64,000 bases of DNA from Nocardiopsis sp. ATB16-24 (GTDB lineage Bacteria; Actinomycetota; Actinomycetes; Streptosporangiales; Streptosporangiaceae): the NCBI RefSeq assembly GCF_030271535.1, contig NZ_JASCXJ010000017.1, forward strand, positions 1 through 64,000, written 5' to 3'. Shown piece by piece: positions 53,634-63,253 of this stretch; the first letter of the stretch is position 1, and each line of letters begins with the position of its first letter. Both the position numbers and the translations under genes were made by a program. The notes beneath the pieces were generated by a model. That model worked only from the letters and a program-made list of their open reading frames with translations, made no database searches and was not told where the DNA came from.

Positions 53634-54575
53634 TCAGGACTCCATCTGCCTGATGATGCGCTCCAGGTCCTCCATCGTCGCGAACTCCACGACGATCTTG
53701 CCCTTCTTCTTTCCGATGTCCACCTTGACGGTGGTGTCCAACCGGTCTCCCAGACGTGTCGCCCACTCCTCCACCTGAGGAGGGGCGGTGATCCTCGTCG
53801 AGGCGCGGCGAGGCCTGTCCTCGTCCGGCTCCTCTCGGAGCGCGACCATCTCCTCCAGCGAACGGACCGAGATCCCCTCTTGGACCACGCGGGTGGCCAG
53901 GCGATCCTGGAGGTCGGGGTCCTCCACCCCCAGCAACGCCCGCGCGTGTCCCGCGCTGAGCACCCCGGCCGCCACCCGCGTCTGCACCTTCGGGGTCAGG
54001 TTCAGCAACCTCAGGGTGTTGCTGATGTGCGACCGGGATCGACCGATCCTCTGGGCCAACTCCCCGTGCGTGGCACCGAAGTCGTCCAGCAGCTGCTGGT
54101 AGGCCGCCGCCTCCTCCAGAGGGTTGAGCTCCTGTCGATGCAGGTTCTCCAGCAGGGCGTCACGAAGGAGTTCGTCGTCGCTGGTGCTCCGGACGATCGC
54201 CGGGATGCGGTCGAGACCAGCCTCCTTGCTCGCCCGCCACCGGCGTTCGCCCATGATGAGCTCGTACCGCGGAGCCCCGCCCCCCTCCAGCTTGCGCACG
54301 ACGACGGGTTGGAGGAGGCCGACCTCGCTGATGGAGTCCCGCAGTTCCTCCAGGGCCTGGTCGTCGAAGTAGTGCCGCGGCTGACGGGGGTTCGGGGTGA
54401 TCGAGCCGAGTTCGATCTCCTCCAGGTACGTCCCGTCCGGCAGGCCCGCCACCTCACGCTGTTCCACCGGCTCGGGCACGGGTCCTCTCACGCTCTCCGA
54501 CGGCGCGGGGCCCGTCGGCCCCTGCGGGATGAGCGCCCCGAGTCCCTTGCCCAGTCCGCGCCGCTGCTGGCTCAC
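53634..54575 (-). CDS. parB: Chromosome partitioning protein ParB
   Basis: 313 residues. N-terminal GLGKGLGALIPQG, the CTP-binding/hydrolysis motif GERRWRASKEAGLDRIPAIV, the helix-turn-helix that reads parS (LAQRIGRSRSHISNTLRLLN) and the C-terminal dimerisation domain are all present. ParB loads on parS, slides as a CTP clamp and organises the origin for segregation. GGAGGG precedes the GTG at 54575. It lies 58 bp downstream of parA on the same strand. Confidence 0.97.
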   Translation of the reverse strand: MSQQRRGLGKGLGALIPQGPTGPAPSESVRGPVPEPVEQREVAGLPDGTYLEEIELGSITPNPRQPRHYFDDQALEELRDSISEVGLLQPVVVRKLEGGGAPRYELIMGERRWRASKEAGLDRIPAIVRSTSDDELLRDALLENLHRQELNPLEEAAAYQQLLDDFGATHGELAQRIGRSRSHISNTLRLLNLTPKVQTRVAAGVLSAGHARALLGVEDPDLQDRLATRVVQEGISVRSLEEMVALREEPDEDRPRRASTRITAPPQVEEWATRLGDRLDTTVKVDIGKKKGKIVVEFATMEDLERIIRQMES

Positions 54576-54633
54576 CGGCAATTCCCTCCACACTTCTCAC
54601 AAGCCCAGCGGCGCCCGCCGGGCGGTCCCTTCG

Positions 54634-55620
54634 TCAGGTCCTGACACCCTGCGCTCGGTGGGCGATCTCCCGGGCCGCCTCCAGGTAGGCCACCGCCCCG
54701 GTGGACCCGGGGTCGTAGGTCATCACCGACTGGCCATAGCTCGGTGCCTCCGAGACCCGGACGCTACGGGGGATCAGCGTCTCCAGGACGGTGTCCCCGA
54801 AGTGCGAGCGCACCTCCTCGGCCACCTGCTGCGAGAGCCTGGTCCGGCCGTCGTACATCGTCAACAGGATGGTGCTGACCGCCAACCCCGGGTTCAGGTG
54901 GGACTGCACGAGCTCCACGTTGCGAAGCAGCTGGCCGAGCCCCTCCAGGGCGTAGTACTCGCACTGGATCGGGATCATGACCTCGTCGCACGCCACCATC
55001 GCGTTCACCGTGAGCAGGCCGAGCGAGGGCGGGCAGTCGATGAGGATGTAGTCCAGCTCGGAGGTGTCGTAGGCGGCGAAGGCCCGCTTGAGCCGCGCCT
55101 CCCTCGCGACGAGGGAGACCAACTCGATCTCCGCGCCGGCCAGGTCGATGGTGGCCGGCGCGCACCACAGATCAGGGATGCCCGGCACCGGTTGGGCGAG
55201 CTTGCGGATCTCCTCGTCCTCCACCAGGCAGTGGTAGATGGAACGGGTCTGGTTGTCACGCTCCATACCGAGAGCGGTGGACGCGTTGCCCTGGGGGTCG
55301 AGGTCGACCACGAGAACACGCTGTCCGTGCATCGCCAGGGCCGCGGCGATGTTGACCGTGGTGGTCGTCTTGCCGACACCGCCCTTCTGGTTCGCGACTC
55401 CGATCACCCGACAGGAACCGGGGCGCGGCCAGACCTCGTCGTGCCCGCGAACCGCCATGGCCGCATGGGCCGCGCGAGCGAGTGGAGTGTCGGGGATGCC
55501 GTAGGAATCTTCAGGCGATGTTTCACGTGAAACATCGAGCAGGTCTCCATAGCCCCCCGAAGGTGTTTCACGTGAAACAGCAGGCTTTTCGGCTGGGTTC
55601 TGGGGCACGAATGAGTTCAC
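54634..55620 (-). CDS. parA: Chromosome partitioning ATPase ParA
   Basis: 328 residues. Deviant Walker A KGGVGKTTTTVNIAAALA, with DLDPQGNASTALG and IDCPPSLGLLTVNA, identify ParA/Soj, which moves ParB-origin complexes. The 60-residue N-terminal extension contains VSRET twice (AVSRETPSGG and DVSRETSPED): these are the translations of two parS sites in the coding DNA. The GTG start overlaps the rsmG stop (GTGA). Confidence 0.96.
   Translation of the reverse strand: MNSFVPQNPAEKPAVSRETPSGGYGDLLDVSRETSPEDSYGIPDTPLARAAHAAMAVRGHDEVWPRPGSCRVIGVANQKGGVGKTTTTVNIAAALAMHGQRVLVVDLDPQGNASTALGMERDNQTRSIYHCLVEDEEIRKLAQPVPGIPDLWCAPATIDLAGAEIELVSLVAREARLKRAFAAYDTSELDYILIDCPPSLGLLTVNAMVACDEVMIPIQCEYYALEGLGQLLRNVELVQSHLNPGLAVSTILLTMYDGRTRLSQQVAEEVRSHFGDTVLETLIPRSVRVSEAPSYGQSVMTYDPGSTGAVAYLEAAREIAHRAQGVRT
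55519..55534. promoter_or_regulatory. parS site 3, inside parA
   Basis: Perfect TGTTTCACGTGAAACA encoding VSRET in the ParA N-terminal extension; it is flanked by CGA/TCG, making a 22-bp palindrome (55516-55537). Confidence 0.95.
55564..55579. promoter_or_regulatory. parS site 4, inside parA
   Basis: Second perfect TGTTTCACGTGAAACA within the parA coding region, 45 bp from site 3. Confidence 0.95.
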
Positions 55621-56345
55621 CTCTTCCGTCCGCGTTTCTTCTTGCCACCCCGCGCCTTCTTCTGTGATCCGGGCGGGGGTGGACCACCGTCGGATGTCAC
55701 CGTGACGCGAACGACCGTGGTAGCGGGATCGACTTTACCCCGACCCACCCGTATCACATCGCTAACGCTCGGCCGCAGTTTCGAAACTTCTTGCTTCGCC
55801 GCGGCCAACTCGGCCTCCGCCTGCTCCCCCTTGAGCGCGAGAAGACTTCCGCCCTTCCGCAGCAACGGAAGGGACCATCCGGCCAGACGCGTCAGAGGGG
55901 CGACCGCCCGCGCGGTCACGAAATCGGTGTACAGCTCACCGTGGACCTCCTCCGCCCTTCCTCTCCGCACCTCCACGTTGGGCAGGTCCAGCAGCGCGAC
56001 GGCTTCGTCGAGGAAGATCGTCCGACGCAGAAGGGGCTCCAACAGGACCATCCGGATGTCGGGACGCATGAGGCCGAGCACCAGGCCCGGCAGGCCGGCG
56101 CCCGAACCGACGTCCACCACCTCGGCTCCTTCGGGAAGCAACTCCTCGACGACGGCGCAGTTGATGAGGTGCCTCTCCCACAGGCGAGGCACCTCCCGAG
56201 GCCCGATCAGCCCACGCCGCACCCCGTCGTCGGCGAGCAGCTCCGCGTAGTGGCGCGCCTTCGGCAGGGAGTCGCCGAAAACGACCTCCGCCTGGTCGGG
56301 CGGAGCCGGGAGCACCTCGCCGGCCTCCTCAGCGCCCGAGGTCAT
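55617..56345 (-). CDS. rsmG: 16S rRNA (guanine-527-N7)-methyltransferase
   Basis: 242 residues. SAM-binding VVDVGSGAGLPGLVLGLMRP, GLIGPREVPRLWERHLINCA and DFVTARAVAPLTRLAGWSLP are typical of RsmG (GidB). It methylates G527 in 16S rRNA; loss gives low-level streptomycin resistance in many bacteria. The C-terminus is a basic Lys/Arg/Gly tail (KKARGGKKKRGRKR) longer than usual. The stop overlaps the parA start. Confidence 0.96.
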   Translation of the reverse strand: MTSGAEEAGEVLPAPPDQAEVVFGDSLPKARHYAELLADDGVRRGLIGPREVPRLWERHLINCAVVEELLPEGAEVVDVGSGAGLPGLVLGLMRPDIRMVLLEPLLRRTIFLDEAVALLDLPNVEVRRGRAEEVHGELYTDFVTARAVAPLTRLAGWSLPLLRKGGSLLALKGEQAEAELAAAKQEVSKLRPSVSDVIRVGRGKVDPATTVVRVTVTSDGGPPPPGSQKKARGGKKKRGRKR

Positions 56346-56622
56346 CGGTCATCACCTGCGCACTCGTCCATCATCACTTCCATGCTCGATCCGCCATGGC
56401 AGCCGCACAACGGCGCACCGACCGGCGAGGGGGTGGCGCGCTGCGGACAAGGGTTCCGCGCGCGGGGAAAGAAGATCCTTCCTGATCCTACGCGCGTGGG
56501 GCACCATCGTTTCACGTCGGCTTCCCCGACTCCGGAGAACTCCCCTTCTCCCCCGCTCCCCGAGGTCGTTCCCCTGAAGGAGAAGGGCGCACGGCACCAT
56601 CGGCACTCCGACCTCGACGCGA

Positions 56623-56638
56623 TGTTTCACGTGAAACA
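56623..56638. promoter_or_regulatory. parS site 5
   Basis: Perfect TGTTTCACGTGAAACA in the rsmG-jag gap. The rest of the gap (56346-56620) shows no gene; it presumably holds the rsmG promoter. Confidence 0.95.
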
Positions 56639-56642
56639 AGAA

Positions 56643-56678
56643 GAGGGGGCGATGTTTCACGTGAAACATCGCCCCCTC
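56643..56678. promoter_or_regulatory. parS site 6 inside a 36-bp perfect palindrome
   Basis: The parS 16-mer at 56653-56668 is extended by GAGGGGGCGA / TCGCCCCCTC arms to a loop-free 36-bp palindrome. It lies 15 nt past the jag stop on the minus strand and so is also placed as the jag terminator. Confidence 0.93.
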
Positions 56679-56693
56679 GGGGAATACGTGCCC

Positions 56694-57218
56694 CTACGAC
56701 GCGGGGTGCACCACCACGTAGCGGTGCGGCTCCTCGCCCTCGGACTCACTGCGCAGACCCGCGGCGGCCACGGCATCGTGCACCACCTTGCGCTCGAACG
56801 GGGTCATCGGCTCCAGCGGGTACACCTCGCCGGTCTCCTTGACCCTCTTGGCGGCGTCCGTTCCGACCTGGAAGAGCACCTTGCGACGCCCCTCCCGGTA
56901 CCCGCCGATGTCCAGCATCAGACGGCTGCGCTCACCGGTCGTCCGATGCACGGCCAACCGGGTCAGCTCCTGAAGCGCCTCCAGGACCTCACCGCGCTCA
57001 CCGATCAATTCGGTGAGCGTGGCGCCCACCACGGAGACCAGTGCGCGGTCGCCCTCGACGTCCATGTCGATGTCGCCATCGAAATCCGCGATGTCGAGAA
57101 GTCCCTCGATGTAGTCCGCGGCGATGTCACCCTCGTTCTCCAGGGCCTCGATATCGATTCCGCCCTCAGGTGTCTCAGCCACCGCTACTCCGCCGCTCTC
57201 TTCCTGACTACCTGCCAC
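56694..57218 (-). CDS. jag: Jag/KhpB-type RNA-binding protein with KH and R3H domains
   Basis: About 174 residues. An acidic N-terminus (ENEGDIAADYIEGLLDIADF) precedes a KH-like domain (LTELIGERGEVLEALQELTR) and an R3H domain (PMTPFERKVVHDAVAAAGLR with EPHRYVVVHP). These proteins bind RNA and influence division and membrane protein biogenesis; synteny after yidC is universal. The GTG at 57218 has AGGAG upstream at 11 nt; a GTG at 57182 with GGAG at 5 nt is an alternative. Confidence 0.93.
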   Translation of the reverse strand: MAGSQEESGGVAVAETPEGGIDIEALENEGDIAADYIEGLLDIADFDGDIDMDVEGDRALVSVVGATLTELIGERGEVLEALQELTRLAVHRTTGERSRLMLDIGGYREGRRKVLFQVGTDAAKRVKETGEVYPLEPMTPFERKVVHDAVAAAGLRSESEGEEPHRYVVVHPAS

Positions 57219-57377
57219 AGCGTTCCCGTCTCCTCGATCCTTCACCCTGGCCACCGTACGCCTCAGGGGCATTATCGCCTGCGCACTCGAACGTTCTGCG
57301 CAACCGGGGCCAAGCGGAGCGGGTCTCGTTCGGCCGGCACCCACTCTGTTCGGTGGGCGGCGCCCACCGAACACTCC

Positions 57378-58310
57378 CTAGCGGGAACCGCCACCGGTGC
57401 GCTTGGCACGCGACTGCTTCTTCGGCTGCTTGCGTTCGATCTTAGGCTGTTCCTTCGGCTCAGGCGTGGTTTCGGCCACCTTCTTTCGGCTGAGCATGCC
57501 CTTGGCCGACCCGTTGCCCTCGTTCTTGGTCTGCGCCGCACCGGCGACCGGCTGGTTCCGGTAGAGGAAGTGCTGCTGGCCCATGGTCCAGACGTTGGAG
57601 GTGACCCAGTAGACCAGCACACCGACCGGCATCATGAGGCCGAAGAGCCCGAAGAGGGGCGCCATGTACATCATGATCTTCTGGGTCTGCATCATGGGGT
57701 TGTCGGGCATCTGGGAGATGCTGCGCTTGATGCTCTGCCGCATGGTGAGGAACGTCGTCGTTCCCATGAGCACACAGGCGATGGCGATGATGACCTTGGC
57801 CATGATCGGGTCGCTGGCGCCGAGCTCCAGGAGCTCTTCGGGGGAACTGTTGAACTGGGCGGCGATGGGCGCCTCGAAGATCAGCGCCGCCCGCGCGCTC
57901 TCCACCAGTTCCTCGTCGAATCCGTAGCGCGCGTTGCCCTCGGCGACACTGCGCAGCACGCTGAAGAGCGAGAAGAAGACCGGCATCTGTAGGAGCAGCG
58001 GAAGACAACCCATGATGGGGTTGGTGCCGCTCTCCTGGTAGAGCTTCATGGACTCCCGCTGCAAGCGCTCCTTGTCATGCTTGTAGCGCTCGCGGAGCTT
58101 CATGATCTTGGGCTGGATGTCCTGCATCTTGCGCTGCGTGTTCATCTGTTTGACGAACAGCGGCACCATCAGCAGCCGCATCAGCACGGTGAGCAGGACG
58201 ATCGACAGGCCCCAGGCCCAGCCGCTGTCAGTGTCGAAGCCGATGAAGGTCAGACCCGTGTGGATCCAGACCAAGATCCGGCCGACGATGTCGTAAAGCC
58301 AGTCCAACAC
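57378..58310 (-). CDS. yidC: Membrane protein insertase YidC
   Basis: 310 residues, the short Oxa1-type lacking the large periplasmic domain. Five membrane helices with LSIVLLTVLMRLLMVPLFVK, NPIMGCLPLLLQMPVFFSLF and LMMPVGVLVYWVTSNVWTM, plus a basic C-terminal tail (EQPKIERKQPKKQSRAKR) that contacts the ribosome. It inserts and folds membrane proteins. Part of the rpmH-rnpA-yidD-yidC-jag block. Confidence 0.96.
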   Translation of the reverse strand: MLDWLYDIVGRILVWIHTGLTFIGFDTDSGWAWGLSIVLLTVLMRLLMVPLFVKQMNTQRKMQDIQPKIMKLRERYKHDKERLQRESMKLYQESGTNPIMGCLPLLLQMPVFFSLFSVLRSVAEGNARYGFDEELVESARAALIFEAPIAAQFNSSPEELLELGASDPIMAKVIIAIACVLMGTTTFLTMRQSIKRSISQMPDNPMMQTQKIMMYMAPLFGLFGLMMPVGVLVYWVTSNVWTMGQQHFLYRNQPVAGAAQTKNEGNGSAKGMLSRKKVAETTPEPKEQPKIERKQPKKQSRAKRTGGGSR

Positions 58311-58341
58311 CGGCCAACTCCTATGTGGTTCGGTTCAGCTA

Positions 58342-58653
58342 CTAGTTCCCGGGAGCGGTTCCGGTGTGCCCGGTCTCGCCCGCGGACCCTCCGGGCTCCG
58401 CGTTCCGGTGTCCTCCGCGTGGTGGAACCGGATCGAGCCCCCCGGGGTTGAAGGGATGGCAGCGGGCGATACGCCGGACTCCCAGCCACGACCCGTACAG
58501 CGCACCGTGCACGCGCAACGCCTCGACGGCATACGCGCTGCACGACGGGTAGAAACGGCAAACAGGAGGAAAGAGCGGGCTGATGAAGCGCTGGTAACCC
58601 CGAATGGGCCAGATCAGCACACGCGCGAACACCGTCGTTCCGTGCTCGGTCAT
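58342..58653 (-). CDS. yidD: Membrane protein insertion efficiency factor YidD
   Basis: 103 residues: [40 protein letters not shown] and [17 protein letters not shown] are the YidD signature with its conserved cysteines. It assists YidC. ATG overlaps the rnpA stop (ATGA). The C-terminal tail is Pro/Gly-rich and variable. Confidence 0.95.
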   Translation of the reverse strand: MTEHGTTVFARVLIWPIRGYQRFISPLFPPVCRFYPSCSAYAVEALRVHGALYGSWLGVRRIARCHPFNPGGLDPVPPRGGHRNAEPGGSAGETGHTGTAPGN

Positions 58654-59120
58654 CGGCCCTTCCACCGTTCTCCACCCTCGTCCGGGCGGCGTTCACCTGC
58701 CGTTTCGCCACTCGCCGAGGTCTTCGCCGGAGGCCGTCGCCGACCACGCCGTGGGCGTGACGAGGTTCCCCGGGGGCGCATCGCCGCGGCGATCGCGCTG
58801 TCGAGTTGCGCCGCCAGTTCCTCGTACCGCGCGGCGGCGGCCTCGGGTCTGGCACGTACTACAAGCAGGCTACCGTTTGGCAGGACGGCCGATCGAGGCC
58901 GCATCAGGTGACGCAACCTACGTTGCACGCGCTTGCGCACCACCGCTCCCCCGACCGCCTTGCTCACCACGAAACCGATGCGAGGCGGCTCGGTCTCCGC
59001 GGTACCGGAACCCGGTGGGAGATAGACCACGCCCAGGGCGCCCTGGGACGAACGCCGCCCCCCGCGCATGACGGAGCCGAATTCGGCGCTGCTGCGCATC
59101 CGGTTCTTCGGAGAGAGCAT
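58650..59120 (-). CDS. rnpA: Ribonuclease P protein component
   Basis: 156 residues. It binds the RNase P RNA for 5' processing of tRNAs. [20 protein letters not shown] opens the protein; the RNR-like motif region [15 protein letters not shown] and [20 protein letters not shown] follow. A basic tail ([20 protein letters not shown]) extends beyond the usual 120 residues. GGAAG precedes the ATG at 59120. Confidence 0.95.
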   Translation of the reverse strand: MLSPKNRMRSSAEFGSVMRGGRRSSQGALGVVYLPPGSGTAETEPPRIGFVVSKAVGGAVVRKRVQRRLRHLMRPRSAVLPNGSLLVVRARPEAAAARYEELAAQLDSAIAAAMRPRGTSSRPRRGRRRPPAKTSASGETAGERRPDEGGERWKGR

Positions 59121-59214
59121 CGGCTTCCTTCGGGCTGGGTGGCTTCTTCCCACGAAAAAGGGACCGGTCGGCGAGAGGGCCGGACCGGTCCGAGAACGTG
59201 GAACCGAACGTGAC

Positions 59215-59358
59215 CTAGTGGTTCACGGTCAAGGTCGAGCGCCCCTTGCGGCGGCGCGAGGCGAGGATGGCGCGACCGGCCCGCGTACGCATGCGCAGCC
59301 GGAAGCCGTGGACCTTCGCGCGACGCCGGTTGTTCGGCTGGTACGTACGCTTGCTCAC
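59215..59358 (-). CDS. rpmH: 50S ribosomal protein L34
   Basis: 47 residues from a [23 protein letters not shown], then [20 protein letters not shown] and LTVNH. This is the complete, highly conserved L34 at the expected place between rnpA and dnaA. Confidence 0.98.
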   Translation of the reverse strand: MSKRTYQPNNRRRAKVHGFRLRMRTRAGRAILASRRRKGRSTLTVNH

Positions 59359-59685
59359 TGCTGGCTCCAGGGGCGTCTCAGGAAAGTACTACGACAGACC
59401 CCCAGGATATGCGGGGTCACGAGGTGCATGAGCCATGGCCGCGCTGCCGTGCGGGCACGGGCGCAGGCGATCATCGGCATAAGCACAAAGAAGATACGGC
59501 CTGCTCCGGCCGTGGTCAAATCGGACCGGGCGACGACCACGGCCCACGACACTCGGAAAGCCGGGCCGTCTCGCGCCGATCACCGGGACCGGCGCCCCGC
59601 CTCGTTCCCGCGTCCGGCGGAGGCGTCCACGTGAGCGGGCCCAGGGAAAGCCGTCCGACCCACTGCCGGTGCCTCGCCGAGCCCC

Positions 59686-59979
59686 TGTGGACAAGTCGTT
59701 GTCCACAGGCGTGTGAGACTTCCCCAACCTCGGACTCCTGTGGATAACCTCAGCCTGTGGATAACTTCTTCCTCCCTCCTCCTGCCCCTCCCCCTACGGG
59801 GGAAGGATTTTCCTTACACACCCACTGAGCTGCAATTTGTGGATAACCATGCGCCCCCTGCGGGAATCTGCCATCCTGTGGACAACCCTGTGGAAAACCT
59901 GTGGACAACTCCTCGAAGCTGTGGATACCCACAGGTAGTCAAAGCTTCGGCGTCTTCCGCTACAGCGAAGTTGTCCACA
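59686..59979. promoter_or_regulatory. DnaA-box cluster upstream of dnaA
   Basis: Eight perfect DnaA boxes (TTGTCCACA or TTATCCACA in either orientation) start at 59686, 59699, 59739, 59756, 59838, 59877, 59900 and 59971, with further one-mismatch copies. They occupy the 825-bp rpmH-dnaA gap; 59359-59685 shows no gene. They probably allow DnaA autoregulation and may form the left half of a bipartite origin. Confidence 0.85.
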
Positions 59980-60183
59980 AGCCTGTTCGGCCAGGGCGCT
60001 CTCCCAGCCCCGGCACCATCCGGGCCGTAGGACAATGGGAGGCCGCCCCCGATGGCCCCGAGATCGAGAACGCACCGACCGACCCACGGGACACCGGCTC
60101 CGCCGTGACCCGGACCACCCCCTGCCGCCCACTCCACACCGCACAGATCCGCATCGAAGGGACAGCACCCATGGCAGGTCACC

Positions 60184-62124
60184 TTGGCTGACGCACAGGT
60201 CAACCTCGCAATGGTCTGGTCCAGCGTGTTGGACGGGATCGACAACGACTCCCTGCCCGCGCACCAGCGCGCCTGGCTTCCGCAGACCCGTCCACTGGGC
60301 CTGATCGAGGACACCGCCCTGATCGCGGCTCCCAACGAGTTCACCAAGAAGGTGCTGGAGACACGCCTGTACCCGGCGATCAGCAAGGCGCTGTCCGCGC
60401 ATCTGGGACGGGAGATCAGGCTCGCGGTGACGGTCGACCCCACCGCGGTGCCGACCCCGCCGCCGACCCCCGCGCCGCACTCGGCCTACGCACGTCGTAC
60501 ACCCGCGGTACGCGCGATGGAGGAACACGGCTCCTCCGTCCCGGGTGCCGCGCCGGCCGGGGCCCCCACGGACGACGAGGCGAACGTGTCGGCCTCCCCC
60601 GGTCGACACGCGAGCCCCGCCCCTCCCCCGGACCCCGCCGCACCGCCCACGACCGACTCCCCCACGACTTCGTCGGCCTCGGAGGGGCAGGCGGACCTGC
60701 TCGGCCCCCCGAGTCCCGAGACGCCCTACGGAGTCGAGGAGGAGCCGCACACCGTCCGTGACGCGCCCGCGCCCTGGGTTCAACAGACCTTCGCCTCTCC
60801 CCAGGAGACGCCCACGGCTCCGCCCCGGTGGGAACAGCCCTCCGTGCTGGAACAGGAGCAGACCTCCTGGCGGCAGTCCTGGAACGACCCCGCATGGGAT
60901 CGGCCCAACCGCTGGGAGACCCCGCGGGAGGACACCCCCTCCGACGCTCCCGAACCCCCGCCGGAGGAGGGTCGGGGGGAGGAGTCCGGCCCCTCCGCAA
61001 CGGGAGATCGGCCGGAGGAGGTCACGCCCGGCGCACCCGAGATGCCCTCCACTCCCCCGGGCCGTTCACAGGAGGCCCCGCCGGGCGAGCACGCGCGGCT
61101 GAACCCGAAGTACACCTTCGACACCTTCGTGATCGGCTCCAGCAACAGGTTCGCCCACGCGGCCTCGGTGGCCGCCGCCGAGGCACCGGCCAAGGCCTAC
61201 AACCCATTGTTCATCCACGGCGGGTCGGGGCTGGGCAAAACCCATCTGCTGCACGCCATCGGGCACTACACGCACCGTCTCTACGAGGGCTCCCGCGTGC
61301 GGTACGTCAGCTCCGAGGAGTTCACCAACGAGTTCATCAACTCCATCCGGGACGGCAAGGCGGACGGGTTCCGCCGCCGTTACCGGGACATCGACGTGCT
61401 CCTGGTGGACGACATCCAGTTCCTGGAGAACAAGGAGCAGACGCAGGAGGAGTTCTTCCACACGTTCAACACGCTGCACAACTCCGACAAGCAGATCGTC
61501 ATCTCCAGCGACCGTCCGCCCAAGCAGTTGACGACGCTGGAGGACCGGATGCGCAGCCGTTTCGAATGGGGCCTGCTCACCGACGTCCAACCGCCGGAGC
61601 TGGAGACCCGCATCGCCATCCTGCGCAAGAAGGCGGCGCAGGAGGGCCTGGCGGCCCCACCGGAGGTACTGGAGTTCATAGCGAGCAAGATCTCCACCAA
61701 CATCCGGGAGTTGGAGGGCGCTCTGATCCGCGTGACCGCCTTCGCCAGCCTGAACCGGCAGTCGGTGGATCTGGACCTGACCAGCCAGGTACTGCGTGAC
61801 CTGGTGCCCAACACCGAGGTGCCCGAGGTCACGGCGGGAGCGATCATGTCCCAGACCGCCGCCTACTTCGGCCTGACGGTGGAGGACCTGTGCGGGACCT
61901 CACGCTCCCGCGTGCTGGTGACGGCCCGCCAGATCGCCATGTACCTGTGCCGTGAGTTGACCGAACTGTCCCTGCCCAAGATCGGACAGCAGTTCGGCCG
62001 CGATCACACCACGGTGATGCACGCCGACCGCAAGGTCCGCGCGCTGATGGCCGAACGACGGTCCATCTACAACCAGGTCCACGAGCTCACCAGTCGTATC
62101 AAGGACCAGCCCTCCCTGACCTGA
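60184..62124 (+). CDS. dnaA: Chromosomal replication initiator protein
   Basis: 646 residues. Domain I ([20 protein letters not shown]) to about 95; a very long Pro/Glu-rich domain II to about 305, which explains the size; the AAA+ domain with Walker [12 protein letters not shown] near 346 and Walker [14 protein letters not shown]; and domain IV with the DnaA-box-reading helix [18 protein letters not shown]. It opens oriC and loads the helicase DnaB. TTG start after a weak site; ATG at 60211 is an alternative. It is flanked on both sides by DnaA boxes. Confidence 0.97.
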   Translation: MADAQVNLAMVWSSVLDGIDNDSLPAHQRAWLPQTRPLGLIEDTALIAAPNEFTKKVLETRLYPAISKALSAHLGREIRLAVTVDPTAVPTPPPTPAPHSAYARRTPAVRAMEEHGSSVPGAAPAGAPTDDEANVSASPGRHASPAPPPDPAAPPTTDSPTTSSASEGQADLLGPPSPETPYGVEEEPHTVRDAPAPWVQQTFASPQETPTAPPRWEQPSVLEQEQTSWRQSWNDPAWDRPNRWETPREDTPSDAPEPPPEEGRGEESGPSATGDRPEEVTPGAPEMPSTPPGRSQEAPPGEHARLNPKYTFDTFVIGSSNRFAHAASVAAAEAPAKAYNPLFIHGGSGLGKTHLLHAIGHYTHRLYEGSRVRYVSSEEFTNEFINSIRDGKADGFRRRYRDIDVLLVDDIQFLENKEQTQEEFFHTFNTLHNSDKQIVISSDRPPKQLTTLEDRMRSRFEWGLLTDVQPPELETRIAILRKKAAQEGLAAPPEVLEFIASKISTNIRELEGALIRVTAFASLNRQSVDLDLTSQVLRDLVPNTEVPEVTAGAIMSQTAAYFGLTVEDLCGTSRSRVLVTARQIAMYLCRELTELSLPKIGQQFGRDHTTVMHADRKVRALMAERRSIYNQVHELTSRIKDQPSLT

Positions 62125-62148
62125 GGCACGGTCCCCGTGCACGGACAG

Positions 62149-62180
62149 GGGGAGGGGGCACCGGCCGGTGCCCCCTCCCC
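62149..62180 (+). terminator. Terminator of dnaA
   Basis: A loop-free 32-bp palindrome with arms GGGGAGGGGGCACCGG and its complement, 25 nt after the stop. A CGACAGGG/CCCTGTCG hairpin (62189-62214) follows. Confidence 0.75.
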
Positions 62181-62271
62181 TCCTCCGCCGACAGGGAGTC
62201 GATTCCCCCTGTCGTCGTGTCGCTCTGTGGACATGTCTCCCCGTGGCCTCGTGCACAGGGAGACAGGCCGG

Positions 62272-62972
62272 TTATCCACAGGGCTCCCGCCACCAGAGAC
62301 GAGTTATCCACAGCCTTGTGTGGAGGAACGCCCACCTCTGGAGGGATTCGCCTCCTCTGTGGTCACCACCGGCCGTTCCTACCCCGAACAGGCCGTATCC
62401 CCTGGTTCTCCGTCTCCTGAAAGCCCTGCCACGTCCCGCGTGCCGACCTGGTCACACAACCTTTCCCATGCTCAATGTCAAGGACCGGACGAGGCCCTGT
62501 GGACAACGCTGTGCACAGCCTGTTTGCCCGGGTTGCGGTGGTCTGGAAGGCGGCTGGAAAAAAATTTTTGGGACTTCTCCACGAAGTTATCCACAGGCAA
62601 GGGGGTGAATCTGTGGATAACCCTGTGGACAACCTGTGGAAAACTACTCTCCGGCTGTGGGTAACTGCCCCCTGCTCTGTGGACAGGGCACCATGTCATC
62701 CGACCACCCGACCACCGGGTGTTGTGGACAACATGGGGAAAACCTGTGGACGAAGCTGTGGACACAGTGTGGAAAACCTGGGGACACCTCTGTCCGTCCA
62801 CAGGGCACGCGAGTTGTCCACAGCGTTTCCCACAGGGCCTGTGGACAAAAATCCACGGGGTGACCTGCGGAAACAGTGGTTATCCACACTATCCACAGGC
62901 CCTACTACTACTGCGCACCTTCATTAACCAAGATGTGGCTTCACAACCGCTCCGCGAAAAATCTGTGGACAA
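62272..62972. other. Replication origin oriC
   Basis: Eleven perfect DnaA boxes start at 62272, 62304, 62498, 62587, 62612, 62624, 62723, 62814, 62840, 62880 and 62964, with about ten more at one mismatch, in both orientations. An AT-rich tract (GGAAAAAAATTTTTGGG, 62556-62572) is a candidate unwinding element. Position between dnaA and dnaN is that of actinomycete origins. The stretch 62973-63253 holds the dnaN promoter region; no gene is seen. Confidence 0.93.
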
Positions 62973-63253
62973 CTCTCCGATCCGGGTGCGACACCAGCCG
63001 GTCGCCGAGCCGGCAGCGGCAGGGGATGAATCCGGGTAACGTGTGGTCTCGCCCCTGTCCTCCGCCGCCCGGATCCGGACGGTGACACCCCACGGGTCCG
63101 AGGCGACTCCCTGCGGCACGGACGGACCGCGCATCCACGTGGTCCTTCGTCCACAGCCCTGTTGACGGAGCCCTCGACAGACCCACAGATCCACGAGCTG
63201 CAACGTTGAGGCTTCGACCGGCACCGCCGGTCGTGCGGAAAGTGAGTCGGAAA

